This document shows positions 47,006 to 59,858 of a stretch of DNA of 64,000 nucleotides, one piece after another. Position 1 is the first letter of the stretch; every line of letters begins with the position of its first letter. Under the pieces are notes generated by a model. It saw only the letters and a program-made list of their open reading frames with translations. It was not told the DNA's origin and did no database searches. The stretch comes from Rhizoctonia solani. Taxonomy: Eukaryota > Basidiomycota > Agaricomycetes > Cantharellales > Ceratobasidiaceae. The stretch covers positions 1,922,001 through 1,986,000 of the forward strand of contig NC_057374.1 of NCBI RefSeq assembly GCF_016906535.1. The letters are read 5' to 3'. The translations under genes were made by a program, and so were the position numbers.

Positions 47006-48160
47006 ATGTGCCTTGCCTTTTGGACTCTTGCCCATCCGCGATACGCATTGTACGTCCTGACGTTTAGTAGCAACCGATAACCTAAAATAGCGGACAGAAT
47101 TATTGCTGCCAATCGAGATGAATTTTTATCCAGACCCACTATACCGGCCAATTGGCACAATTTTGACGACTCCGACACTGGCCATGAGAAATATGTACTT
47201 TCGGGGCGGGATGCTATAGCGGGAGGGACTTGGCTGGGCATCAACAGAAAAGGGGACGTAGCCCTTCTGTAAGTTATCGATCCCAGCTATACATCAGTAG
47301 ATTTACACACCCGTAATTGTGCAGCACGAACATCACCGAACCAGTTGGAAAATACAGTTCGTCTCGAGGGGAGCTCACCTCTAACTTCTTAACCCTGTCC
47401 CCGACCAACGAAACCGCGGACCGCATATCATCCTATGTCAAGACGCTCGTATCTCAACAACGATCATACGCAGGATTCAATTTACTCCTCGCCAGCCCCA
47501 CGATCTCCACCGACCGAGTCGATTATCGTGGGGTCATGGTCACTAACTCGCAAGCGGGTGGAGAAATCACAAGTCGATCTCTCTCAAATAGGGAGTGTTT
47601 GTCCTGTGGATTGTCCAATTCCAACGATAGTGCATGTGAAACCTCCGATGAGAACGAGTGGCCAAAAGTATCGGAAGGAAGAAAACTGTTCGATGAGACT
47701 GTAAATCTGGAGGATCTGGATGATGATGGACTTATCGAAGCGTTATGTCAAATCATGAGGTGTGTTGTCTTGCAGATGTTCACACTTGTCACTTGATGAT
47801 CCTTGGAGCGTGGAGAACCCAAAAAGGCCGACGACACGCTATGGTCTTCGAATGACCATCAGTGTCCCTCCTATCCCAGTAGAACCAGGCGCGTGGTCAA
47901 AGACGATTAATCCTTCGAGCAGCGAACTACCAGCATCGGCTGATGCTGCTCCAGCACTAAGCTCGGAGAATCGAAAAGATTACTACGGTACTCGTCTTAC
48001 GAGTGTTATCCTTGTGAGAAGGGATGGGCGCGCGACGTTTGTTGAGAGGGATGTATGGGTACAGCAGAGCGATATTGGAGAGCTAGTGAAATGTTCCGGA
48101 TCTGGATCGCAAAGGCGGTTTGACTTTGACCTCAAACCTGGAAGAGAAGGGGTGGAGTAA
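47006..48160 (+). CDS. TANGO2 / NRDE-family protein
   Basis: The start is ATG at 47006 (MCLAFWTLAHPRYAL); the conserved Cys2 and, after a short intron, IIAANRDEF are the family hallmarks. Further blocks are HEKYVLSGRDAIAGGTWLGI, GKYSSSRGELTSNFL, FNLLLASPT and YYGTRLTSVILVRRDG, ending GREGVE with the stop TAA at 48158-48160. TANGO2 proteins affect Golgi/ER organisation, and recent work in the family links them to heme or lipid handling; the exact role is not settled. At 47760-47775 a 16-nt GT...AG piece separates two frames that otherwise join as QIMRCSHLSLDDP. Either an extremely short intron or a small indel is involved. Confidence 0.86.
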
Positions 48161-48774
48161 GGACCTCCTCGTTTGACAGGGTGTTATCATTAATGTAAAA
48201 GTAGCCATAACTATAACGAGTTTGAATTTAGACTGATTTACGCAGGAAGTCCTATCGTATGGAGCAGCGGCCCATACCTCAACTCTTGCAGGCTAGAAAA
48301 TGCCAGAGAACCACCTTCTCCTTAATGTGGCCTTACGGCCTCACGTAATATCGGCTAACATGTAATCATAAGCCCATATCTCAGATTATTAATACGAGAG
48401 CTAGTTTAGTTTGAACAGGGTCGTGGATCCAATACGATTATTGATAGACGGGTGCTGAACCGGCGAGAACAGCCCTTAAGTCCATTCATCTACCTGCTGC
48501 AATGAAAGAAAGTGGTGTTCCCGGTGAGGATGTCGTTCAGCACTACAGGACGATTTGACAGTACGTATCATAGGGAGAGATGCCACGAAGTTCACAGCTG
48601 TATAAACTTACTAGAAAGAGTCAAGGGCGGTTGCCATGAGTAATCCGGATTTGCATGGGGATAAAAGATGATGATGGTTTAATCACACAAAAGTGATGGC
48701 GGTAAATAGGTTTATTTCATAATGCCCCTATTTGATGCGTTACATGCATGCATGACTGGGTTCGGATTGGGTCC
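48161..48774. other. convergent intergenic region
   Basis: This 614-bp stretch lies between the 3' ends of the TANGO2 and GH3 genes. No coding or repeat structure is seen. Confidence 0.5.
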
Positions 48775-51733
48775 TCAGCTGGTAAAGCTTGCTCGCAATG
48801 GTAAGGCTCGACTACTTGACCCCACATGTACAGTAAACTCTCCCTTCGGAATCGTCCAGGTTTGTCGAACCACATCCCATACTGCATGGTCCTTCTGTCG
48901 CAACTTGAACGTGGCAGTCTTCTCTTTCCCCCCGTCTATACACAACTTGTCGAAACCACGTAGGGAACGCACCGGCTGGCTAGTCTGAGTGGCAGGGTAA
49001 GAGAGATACTGTTGACAACTTGTCAAAATCTGTACAGGTGTGAGATTATAGCATTTCCAAACTCACTAGTTGGGCAACCTCGCACCCAGCTGGCGAACCA
49101 GTATTTTTCACAGTTGCCGTCACAGTGTATGCTACATCGTATAGGGTAGCATTGCCATCAAAAGGCTCGTTTGTAAGCTGGATGCCTACGATCAATAAAT
49201 TAGTAACTCTTCCTACACCGAGTCAATTAGTTTTACCATCCGTTGGCTTTTCAGGTGTTAAATTGATCTTAATACCACTATATTCAAAGGTTGTATAGCT
49301 GTCCGAAACACATGAGTATATGGGCTAGCCAACCGTAGATAAATATCACTAACCTCAGCCCAAACCCAAACTCGAAGCGAGGAGTGATATTTTTTGCGTC
49401 AAACCTGTTATACTTTAGAATCCAAGACCACTGTTATCACCAGGTGAGTTAAATACCAACGATAGTCGATCAAATTGCGCTCCTCGAACACAACGTGAGG
49501 ATCGTCGCTATTTCCACTGGCAATACCATTGGGAGAGTAGTCAGATAATGCTTTCCCGATGGTGAATGGAAGCTGAATACTGTTAGTAGAGGGACTATAT
49601 GAGTGCGTTTGGCCTACCTTTCCGGATGGATTGACCTCGCCATACAGTACACTCGCAATTGCATTTCCAGTTTCCTGCCCAGGATAATACGCAAAAACTA
49701 CTGCCGTAACGTTTGGGTTGCTGATCCAGTTCTCCATCCTTGAAACAAGGTCACCACAAGCACATGTGTATGTTGAACGGTGTGGACTCACAAGACTGCT
49801 TCTCCACTGAAGCCTCGCTTGAGTATGAAGCCCAAAAACGATAGGTGGGAGCACTTACGAGTGAATAACCACGATCGTATTGTTACACTGGGCTGCAACA
49901 ATATTAATAAGTTCGTCTCCGTTGCTCCATAAGGTGAGATTGTCGCGGTCGAGGCCTTCCAGCTGGTAGGCATAGGTAAAAACAATTGATGTGTCGGCAA
50001 TAGCCGCATTTAAGGCAGCTTTTTCCAGATCCAGGTCGTTGAACATCCAATTGACCTGTGTGGTATTTGCTTTTGCCCGTGCCTGTATACCTTCGAGTGG
50101 AGTTACAATATATGGCGCGTATGCGCTCCCCGATCCGCCACCAATGCTGTATGTGCCCTGTAATACGATATTAAAGCAATTACGTACGAAAAATTCAAAG
50201 AAAATCACGAACATTGAAGTGACCCGTTGGACATTGATTGAAGACACCACAGGACAAGAGCCCATCCGGGTTGGGACCGGCATCCTGTCCAAAAACTGAT
50301 AGGAATTTGGGTGTCTTGAGCGGGAGGCCGCCTCCATTATTTTGTAAATTCTTCAAAAGGGTCGCGCTATCTTGGCCGATCTTCCGAATGACCTTATAAT
50401 GGTCGGCCTGGACATCGATGTTAGTGTTCCCAGGGTTGAGGGTCAAATACTGGCCCGCATTAATGCCACTAGTATTGTACTGGACGGAAGGATAACCCTC
50501 ATCTTGACCAAGTGCGTAGTATGGGGTCAGAATACGGTGCACCATATCATCGAGTCGAGCAGTGGGGACAGTCCCGTTGTTGATCAACGAGACAAGGGCA
50601 GAACCCCAAAAACCGGTACCAGGCATGGACATATCCATACCACCGAGAGCAGAATCGGCATTGTTCCACTGAGCAAACCAGTCAGACATCACATATCCTT
50701 GAAAGTTGAGTTTCCCCTTCAGAATCTTGTTAAGGGTATAATCATCTTCACAGGAATGAGACCCGTTGACGCGATTGTATGCGCACATGATAGATCCGGA
50801 GCCGGCACGAACCGCTTCAGCAAACGAAAGCAGGTAAGTCTCGTGGAACGTAGCCTGTATGACTCCTAGTGAGAATCAGGGAACGCAAAATCAAAGATAG
50901 AGCATACATCATCAACATCCGAAGAGATGGGAATAGGGTTTTTTGCTCCAGGGATTGGAACATTCAGGTTACGGTTCGTTTCCTGCTCATATACCGAATA
51001 ATGTTTGCTTGTTGCAACAACCCCCTGATCTTGAGTACCCTTGACGGAAAGATAGGAACCAACACTAGATAGATATGGGTCTGCACTGAATCCTTCCCAA
51101 TTACGACCACCTAAAGGAGATCGGCCAAGTGGTCCGCCAGTTACAGGACCCAACATAACGTGGACGCCTTTTCCTTTAAATTCGGCAGCGAGAGCTACTG
51201 CCCGATCATAGATTAGATCGCGGTCCCATGTAGCAGCAACGGTGACCTGAGCAGGAAATTGGGATGCAAAATCTGCGGGACGCTAACAAGGAGGTTAAAA
51301 ATAATAAAAGAAATAAACCCAAAACACTCACCACCCCGGCAGGCCCGTCCTGCATGCAAAGTGCTGGGATACCGAGGCGTGGAACAGCGCCAGTATTTCC
51401 TGCGCACCGACTTAAATGCCCAATGCCCGTCACAATGTTAACTATACGAGCTTGTTAGGGGATGACTATATTTTCTGATAGCACGACGTACCCTTTTCTT
51501 CCAATGTCATCTGAGAAACTATATCTTTTGCTTTTGCGAATGCGCTTTCCCAAGCGCTACCGCCATTAGCAAGAGCTGCAATAGTATAACACTTCAATGG
51601 AGTCCCTGTGTTTGATTGAATTCTACTCACGACCCGACCATGTTCCATTTGTTGACTGCCTTCGTTCCAGTTGGTGTGCCAACGAACAGTTGAAATAGAG
51701 AGTCAGAGATGCCGCTAATATGGCCCCGCGCAT
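48775..51733 (-). CDS. beta-glucosidase, GH3 family, secreted
   Basis: The start is ATG at 51733 ([20 protein letters not shown]), a signal peptide followed by a possible ERR processing site. The GH3 N-domain contains [50 protein letters not shown] and the nucleophile motif [10 protein letters not shown]. The second domain contains [16 protein letters not shown], and the C-terminal fibronectin-like domain has FEFGFGLSYTTF and [17 protein letters not shown]. The stop is at 48775-48777. This is the full three-part arrangement of fungal beta-glucosidases that release glucose from cello-oligosaccharides. Many introns of 50-60 bp divide it; no frame lesion is obvious. Activity on other beta-glucosides is also possible. 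Confidence 0.9.
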
Positions 51734-52629
51734 TGTGGACGAGCTTTTATTTTAAGAAAAACTTGGCTAACTGTGGGAGAGAGTAATCTTCAGAGGCGTT
51801 GATACTTTGAGGGCAAGTTGCCTCGCCAATTTATACGCCTACTGCACCATACGTATTCTGCCCACGGTCCACATTTTACGACACAATGGCGGCCATATGG
51901 AATAAAGGCATGCGACTAGCATTCCAGACGCAGCATCTGATACATCACACGGCCTGGAACTCTTCGCCTAGGCGGAAGATTTAGAGTGTCCCCTTGCCTG
52001 AGAATGAGATTGGTTACCAATCGCTGAAATGCTGGGATATTGTGAGACCCCTCCGCATTCTAAACGGTACCTTAATTAGATCTAGCCAAATTCTAAAATT
52101 GCCGGCTGTCTCTACACTGGAGTTGGGAAGTATACCCGATTGTCCAAGCAGGCCTAATAGAGAAAACAAATTCTATTAAAAGAGAGCCGGAGTATTAATG
52201 AGTTTCAAGGTACAAGGATCACCTGGCTCGGTCTCATGTTGGAGTGATGCGATCTCTGGGTCAAGCTTATTGAATATAATGAAAATCAGGGATATGTGAT
52301 CATGGATAATCAGATCAAGTTAATTGTAATAGTTGCACACACGCACACGAGGCGAGATCAAGGTTTCTAAGACTCATATGGTTCGATAAATTATTAGAGT
52401 TGATAGCCGGAACAAAAACTTATGACGCCAAGTTATCCGATGGTGCTCCTCTACAGAATCCGGCGGAACTCGCGAGACAATAGTTCTCGCGAAGTATAAA
52501 CAAAGTCATCATGGGCATCTTGCTTACACTTCTCTAACATTTCGGGCTCATGAGATCCGATGGATTTGGCGGAGGAAATTCTCTTTCATTATTCTACCGT
52601 GTAACCATAGAAAATATACCCCCACTAGC
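51734..52629. other. intergenic stretch ending at the CACTA element
   Basis: This is the upstream region of the GH3 gene, with no coding signal. It ends in AGC (52627-52629), the left target-site copy of the CACTA element. Confidence 0.5.
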
Positions 52630-52641
52630 CACTGTGAAAAG
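52630..52641 (+). repeat. left terminal inverted repeat of the CACTA element
   Basis: A 12-bp perfect inverted repeat with 59859-59870; beyond it similarity continues imperfectly for about 15 bp. Confidence 0.88.
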
Positions 52642-53083
52642 AAACCGGCTTAAAATACAAGGTGGTAACTGCTTTAAAATTTTACTAGATTAAGTACTTA
52701 AGTTTACGTATGGGGCGTACTTTATCGGAGTGTCACCCTTTTAGTACTCCACCTTCTTATAATTCCATATTGGATTACACCTCCTTACCACTTAAATGTC
52801 ACACGATCGTGTGCACGTAGCTAGTAGCTTAGACGGGGTACTTAAAATTAATCACGTTAATTGGTTCAATGGTCATACATTCACGGGTCAGCCACACACG
52901 AAAAAAGTCGTACAATTGCATATAATATCATGAGTCCGTTGAGCTCATCGCCTTGTCGCCAGCACCGCGAAGTTGGCTTAGCGATAATCCACTCATTCGC
53001 GGGTGCGAAGTCCATCACGGCGAGTGCGTATCGTCATTTTCGTCACTTTGACGACTCGGCTCTCCTCCTGGTGGACGAATTAG

Positions 53084-55981
53084 CTAATTTACAAGATAAA
53101 TAGAGGCGCCTACATCGGGTATATTCCTGGATCGCCCTCTCTTGGTCTGCTTGGGAGTGGGCGGTGAATCGGAAGCAGGCGTCGACTCACGTGGCTTGGG
53201 GGCCGAGGGCTTGGTGGATGAGGCACCGTCTCCACCATCGGGATGTTCCTTACCTCCCTCGGGCTGGGGCTGGGGCTGGGGCTGCTGGGGCGGATTCGGA
53301 GGCGGGGGTGGGGGGAGCTGGGACTTGGGTTCGGGTTCGGGGGTGGGATCGCGTTTCGGGCGCTTGAAACAATGTTAATACTCGAATAACTGAGACTATA
53401 TGCTTACCATTCTTGGACGAATCTTTCGCTTCGATGGCCCCTGCTCCCCGGCCTTCTTGTCCACGGCCGGCTCCACGACGCGGCTTGGCTGCTGCCTCTT
53501 TGTGGCAGGTTCATCTCGCTACAAGGAAACGTAAGTGATTGTTTTGGTAGCATGATGAACTTACATCGTTTTCGGCCTTGCGCTTCAGTCGCCGCGTTTC
53601 TTTGGGGTCGGCAGCAGGCTTTGACGGCTCCTTTCGGCAGGGCTCCTTGGGATGGTGGCACGATCAGCTCGATTTCGACCAAGAACTAAGACATACCATG
53701 GGTTTGACCGGGGCTGGCGACCGAAGAACCACCTCAACGATTGAGCGAGGCGTCTTTGTTGGGGACCTTGCCGGGGGTGGGGGCGGAGACGGGGACGGGG
53801 GGCTATCCTGGGGCGGAGACGGGGATGGGCGGTCTCTGGGGGAGTCGAGGGACGGGGGGCTTGCCGGGGGCGGGGAATTTGCGTTTGCAGCGGGCTCCTT
53901 GAAGTGTAAATTATTAGTTACACTCGTATACGTTTACATTCAATTAACTTGCCTGCTCCGATTCACTGTCCGATGACTCTACAACTCGCTTTCTCTTGCG
54001 AAGGACCTAGATGTCAAGTTAGAATTTATTAAAAGTATACTCCAACACTTGCCTTTTGCTTATTTCCCTGCTGTGCTGCAGGCTTCGTTGTTGATGCGCT
54101 GGACTTGGACGCCGTAGCGCGAGCTTCTTCCTCCGAAACGACCTTGTCTGCCCGACGAGCGTGGCGATTCGAGGACGAAGTCGAGGGAGGCAGTTGGGTG
54201 GACAAGGATCGCCCGCAAGAGGGTGAATCAGAGCGCTTGAATTTCGCCAACCGCTTGGGCCCATTGCCGTAGCCCCCTTCTGGCACATTGATATAGTACG
54301 GGTCCTCGTCCTTGGGTGGGATTACGTCCTTATGCGCAAGTTTGGATGCATTCCGACGAAGATTGTCGTCCTGTTCCCTGGGTTTTGCTATAGCGTACGT
54401 CAGCAATGATTAGATAAGATGCACGGCCACTTACTTCGCTTTGGGTCGTATCCCTTGGCCTGAACTAAATATTGCTGGATGACCAATCGAGCCACCCAGC
54501 AGTCGTTGTTCGCCTCGCCCCGGAAATGGAAGAGCCATGGACAAGCTTTATAACACTAAAAAATATAATAGTCAGAGTGTCAAGAATGAAGCAAATAAAT
54601 ATATAATTTACTCCATCATAGAACTCCTTGCAATTGCTTGAACCAAAGTCACCCCAAGTTATTGTTTCTAGCTGCCTGCGCTCCACAATCCTACATGCAA
54701 ATGCCTTTGCCACAGCCCGGATCTTTCCCTATAACAAGTGGGTCAGTCAATACATTTGACCAATGTGTGACTTACCCGCGTGCTGTTATACAAGTCATAG
54801 TCTCCACGGCAACCCATTGCATAGAGTAGCTGCCAGTCAACACCACACTCACCAGGGGGCTGATGTATGCGCGCAACTGCCTTTGGATCCTTGGGCACAT
54901 ATCCGTATGGATTAAAGTACATGTTGTATTTGTGTCCAAAAGGGTGACCATGCTTGACTATAAATTTGTGTGCCTCCTGGCGGGACATGCGCTTGAGGAA
55001 AGTGGCTTTGATGACCTTGGCACCTTTGACAAATTCATAGACGCGTCCACCACGTCTGCCGCCCTCTGACCCGCCTCCTTTCTGATAAGATGTTGGCATT
55101 TGATTGTAATAATCTGCTTTGCCCCAGCCCCTTGGCTTCTTGGTCTCAGTGGTAGGCTGGTTGCTGGAGTGATGATAAGGGCCCTCTCAAGAGCGGGAGC
55201 AGGCGGGGGCGCAATTGTGAGTATAAGACCGGACACAAGAGCAAGAGCAAGAATGGGTCCAAGAGCAAGAGCAAGAACGGGTCCAAGAGCAAGAGCAAGA
55301 ACGGGAGCGGGAGTGGGGGCAGGCGCAACCACAATCACAACAGCAAGACCGGGCACAATCAAAAGCCGGAGACCAAGTACAATTACAAGTGGGAGAACAA
55401 GCCGGATAATGAGCTGGAGAACAAGCTGGAGAACAAGCATGATTGTGAGTGAGAGAGCAAGAGTTGGAGTGGTAAGAATGCCAAATGGAAGTATTGACGG
55501 AAGGGGAAGGATATGGATTTTGCGTGTTTTTGTGATCCCTGTTAAGTTAATTAATTGACAAGTTAGCATGCCAGAATATATGCTAGTACTTACTTGATAG
55601 AGCGCCGGGGAGGTGACTTTTGACTACCAGATTGTGTGATTAGCTGTCCAGCTCAATAGATACGGTATTTAGATACTTACCAAGGTGTCAAGCACTGATT
55701 ACGTGTGGTTGGTTGGCCTTGTGTCTCTTCCGCATTGGGGATTGATGGGCCCGCGGGTGGGCCAGACTCTGGGGTTGGGGGTTAAAAATGCGTAATAAAT
55801 CTAGATAAAATATATCCACCTTCTACAACGTTGAATAGCTGTTTTCAATGTACTAAACAATGTACTTACCAGGGACTGATGACTTTGCGGCGCCCTGTGC
55901 CTCAAGGAACGCCTGGAACTGTGGGAGGAGATCAGGGTTAGCTGCAAACTTTGATAACAATGCTAGGATGTCTTGAGACAT
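53084..55981 (-). pseudogene. second gene of the CACTA element, accessory protein of unknown function, probably decayed
   Basis: I do not recognise a named family. The start is ATG at 55981 (MSQDILALLSKFAANPDLLP), a short helical N terminus. It is followed by a Ser/Cys-rich repeat stretch, then a compact conserved-looking domain: GGRVYEFVKGAKVIKATFLK, RMSRQEAHKFIVKHGHPFG, NPYGYVPKDPKAVARIHQPP and GVDWQLLYAMGCRGDYDLY. Next come FGSSNCKEFYDGV and WVARLVIQQYLVQAKGYDPK, then Lys/Ser/Pro-rich tails with PQPQPQPEGG-type repeats, ending ASIYLVN with the stop at 53084-53086. Several introns are obvious. One frame near 55190 has a TGA where the sequence on both sides is in phase. Its place beside the transposase suggests a role like the DNA-binding TNPA proteins of plant CACTA elements; this is inference by position only. 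Confidence 0.6.
55236..55307. repeat. 24-bp tandem repeat inside the CACTA accessory gene
   Basis: Three near-perfect copies of a 24-bp unit containing CAAGAGCAAGAGCAAGAA lie head to tail. Twenty-four is a multiple of three, so copy changes keep the frame. In the gene's frame it encodes a Ser/Cys-rich run. Confidence 0.85.
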
Positions 55982-56310
55982 TGTAGATACTAGAATAAAG
56001 AGATCATATTAGTAGAAATTACGAAATTGGTGAAATGTCACTTACCCAGTCTTTGCAACTGGACAATATGGGATGCGTTGGAAATGTAGGGGGGCTATTG
56101 GATGATAATGGAGAACAATTCAAGCCACTTTATCTATTGGTATAAGCCAATTTTGAGCAATTTTGGCTGGGGGAGTAGAACGGGGGGCGGCTAGTGGTGG
56201 CTAAGAGCAAGAGGGTGCAAGGAGGGTGGCGGTCGAATGAGCGCAAGGAATTGGCAATTTCCATCAGCATGTGACCACAACCAACAAATTTCACTAAGTC
56301 CAACCGCAAC
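55982..56310. promoter_or_regulatory. divergent promoter region inside the CACTA element
   Basis: This 329-bp gap separates the start codons of the two CACTA genes, so both are probably transcribed from it in opposite directions. No TATA box stands out. Confidence 0.45.
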
Positions 56311-59300
56311 ATGCCCAACCGTAGAGCAGTCACTGGAGAGCGTGTTTGGTGTTACTGTGGAATAAATAAGTATGGTACTACCCCCCATGAGTGCCACATA
56401 CGCACCCGCTATCAACATCTAGCCAAAGCCCAGCGGCTAGACCAACTTTTGCGTGCAGGCAACATTGAAGACAATGAGGACAACGCTGAAAATAGTGAGA
56501 ATGGAATGGATATTGACCATACGATGCATAATGCGCATCAGTACAAAGACCATGGAGGGGATTTAGGGCTCGGAGGTTAGTATTTTGCAAATGTATGCAG
56601 CTAAATTTGCATTATATTTTGAATTCAGACAACAGCTTTAATGATATTGATGCATACATGGGTGCACACCTTGACAGCAAGCTGTCTGAGTTGGAGGACT
56701 TGCATGCCAATTGGCACAATATCAACAACCCTGTTTGCATTCCCTTGCAAACGCCAACTCCCCCGCCCAACAACAAGGAACCCCCTGACAAGGATGGATT
56801 TGCACACATCACAGAGGAGGATTATTGCAAGTACAATTGTTGGTTTGACAAAGACACTCTTGAAATGGACAACATTAGTAAGTTTTCTTTTTCCTTTTTT
56901 TAGTTCTTGCACGCAATATCTTACAATTACAATTACCAGTTGCCAAAACTCTTACCAAGGAAGAAATGGATAGCATCAAGATGATGGCTATACAACTGTT
57001 TGGACACATCTTGCAGCGCAACTACAAACATATTTGGTATTCATTTTGGGAAAAAATCTATTTGCTCTCAGCCTATTGCTTACACCAAAAGCTTGCTATT
57101 CTTTCTGGGATATCCCCTCAACCAATTGACTGCTGCATCAATGTCTGTCACGCATTCACTGGACCCTACGCCAACAAGGATATATGCTCTACATGTAAGG
57201 AGCCGCGCTATGACTCAAAGGGAAGACCATGCCAGGTTTTTGAGTATCTCCCAACAACCCCTTGATTCCAGGGGTATTTCAACAACCTGGAGATGATTAA
57301 GAGAATGTATTATCAAGCCAACTATACACAGGAAGAAGGCCGGATGGATGATTACATTGACTTGCAACGCTATAAAGATCTGTGTGAAAGTAACATTATT
57401 GTCAAAGGTGAGGACTTGGGAGTCCGGTATTTTCATGGATCTTGTGACATTGCCTATGCGGTCATGACAGATGGCGTCAACCTATTCAAGCAGGCGCATT
57501 CTGAGAAAAGTACTTGTTGGCCAATTATGGCCATCAATTTAAATCTCCCTGCAAGCAAACGTGTTAAGCTTTGCAATTTGATTCCCCTGGGCGTTATCCC
57601 TGGACCAAACCAGCTGAAGGATTTTGACTCGTACCTGGAGCCGTTTGTGGGGGAGGCGATCAAACAGGCTTGTGGGGTTGAGACTTACAACGTCACTAGG
57701 CAGGAACAGTTCAAGTTACGGGCCCATGCTTTTCTCATTTTGGGCAACATGCAGGCAATCAAGCACGTGACCCAAATGAAAGGACCAAACGGCAAGGTTC
57801 CTTGTTGCGCGTGCGAGGCCATTGGTGTTTATCATACCTGCCGCAAGGGTTATTACATCCCTCTTGCTAACCCAGCCAACTACCCCAACGCAATCCCAGA
57901 CGGCAGACCTGACCCACAGGATTTCCCGCCCAATACAATTCCTTTGTACAACCCACTCAATCTCCCTCTCCGCACCAAAGCTAGGATTGCTGACCAACTT
58001 GGAGAAATGGATGCTGCCAACACAAAGCGCCAACGTGATGCCTTGTCTAAGAACTACGGACTCATCAACCATTCAATCCTTGACCGCATTCCCTCAATTT
58101 GTTGGCCTGACTTGTACCCGCACAAATACCTTCACTTGTTTCTTCTCAATCATGGCCGTGAACTTATCTCACTTTGGACTGGATCTTGTCACGGCATTGA
58201 TGATTCTGGCAACAAGGATTATTTGATATCTGCTGACGACTGGGCCGCTATTGGACTTGAGACCAAAGAGGCTTCAAAAACACTACCTGCCGCATTCATT
58301 TGACCCTTGCCTAACATTCAGACTAGCCAAGCAGTTTTTTGCGGCAAGACTTGGGCTTTCTGGCTAGTTTTTATTGGACCAGTAGTTCTACGTGGACGGC
58401 TTGCCAAGAAATACTACAAACATTACCTGGAGCTTGTGGAGATCATGAAGTGTCTTACCTCAGTTACTAACACTACAGCTTGAATAGAGCAACTCAGAGA
58501 CGAGATTGCTCATTACGTCAAGGGTTTCGAAGAGTAAGTCTTGAATTTTGCTCACTTGCAAGACTAATGTTCTTAATAGATATTATTATCAATATAAATA
58601 CGACAGGCTGTGTGTCTGTAAACTAACTCTACATGCGCTTCTTCATGTCGCCGACGATGTTCTCCGCTGCGGGCCTGTCTGGGTCGCATGGTCATTTTGT
58701 ATGGAGCGATACTGCCGTGAAGTCACTTTTTGCGCCAAGTCCAAAGTAGTACCATATGTGACAATCAGCAAACATGTCCTTCATATGGGCCAAATCGCCG
58801 CAATAGCGAATCGATTCCCAAGCATTCGAAAGGCACTGCTCTTTGGCAAGAACGATGCGCCGGCTCCGATCAGTCGAATGGAATTTATGTACCCCGAATG
58901 TGAGTAAATTTATGGATTAATTTCGGGTACTCATACCTTGATAGATGAACAGCACGATATCATCCTTCGATTCCCCCGCCTCCGCGAGTTTCGTCTCAAA
59001 GGCACCATCCGCCAACATGTTGCCAGGTACTTTCGCACCAACAACTTTCGGCAGCTACCTCGTCTTACATACCACGGGTGGCTTGCGTACTTACCGGAGC
59101 GATGCGAACGCTGGGGAAAGCTCCGAATAGGTGACGGGGGTGATTGTATCCGTTCGGCCGTTGCATGCAATCCCTCGTCTATTTATGGCAAACGCGACTC
59201 GTCTTTTGTTCGTGTAAGTCACCCATGACCGTTATTATTTTGTATTAATTTTGTGTTAGTTTACATTTCAGAGAGATGAGAACGAGAACGACCCTGATGC

Positions 59301-59658
59301 AACCGTTAACATGATTGGTGTGACCGGTTACGGCCGCCTTGACTTTATTCTCGCGGTCACATTCCCCACCGACCAAGAAAACGAAATTGACGCCCCCACA
59401 ACACACGTCCTTGCACATATCACCGAGGCAAAGGATGTAGAGGGAGATGCCGCCGAGGAAAGGATCTCCTTCACAAAATTTGGGCGATCGTTCGTTCTTG
59501 ACATCACGTCTGTCAAGAACGTCGCTGGGCGCGTATTCACACGGGCAACACGGGAGGCAGGAGAATGGGTAATCATTGATCGTAGTGGAGGAATTTGCCG
59601 CACGGACTTCCGGGTGGACGAGCATGACTCGGACAATGAAGATGGATGGGCAAATTAA
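56311..59658 (+). pseudogene. CACTA TNP2-type transposase (Transposase_21 family), with stops
   Basis: The start is ATG at 56311 (MPNRRAVTGERVWCYCGINK), with a Cys/His zinc-binding-like N terminus. After introns come FGHILQRNYKHIWYSF and CTCKEPRYDSKGRPC. The core follows: DIAYAVMTDGVNLFKQAH, CWPIMAINLNLPASKRVKLC, IPLGVIPGPNQLKDFDSYL, LRAHAFLILGNMQAIKHVTQ and a zinc-like GKVPCCACEAIGVYHTC. The C-terminal half has CGPVWVAWSFCMERYCREVT and ends DSDNEDGWAN with the stop before 59658. Two in-frame TGA codons sit inside conserved blocks at 57263-57265 (PTTP*FQGYF) and 58301-58303 (PAAFI*PLPN); both look like CGA to TGA changes. A third TGA near 58481 is probably inside an intron, because a TACTAAC branch-site motif precedes it. 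Confidence 0.86.
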
Positions 59659-59858
59659 CTGCTGTATGTACTTAAATTTATCATGTAATTTATCAACGAG
59701 TCCCGAGTAGAATACCCTCTTAAACCAAGCACCCCCTCCCCCTGGAGTTTTAAGTACCCCTTGGTACCAGCTCAGAATTTTAAGTGCTGATTTTAAGTAA
59801 GTAAATTGCAATCTGACGGGTTTTAAGGGGCACCCCCCCCCTATGTTTAAATAGGTTA

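Noticed and set aside
55100..55558. Arg-rich 152-codon plus-strand frame
   Set aside because: It is the antisense of the repeat-rich part of the CACTA accessory gene; Arg/Ala richness comes from the repeat, not from selection.
58441..58500. TGA near 58481 as a third stop in the CACTA transposase
   Set aside because: A TACTAAC branch-site motif just upstream suggests an intron, so this TGA is probably not read.
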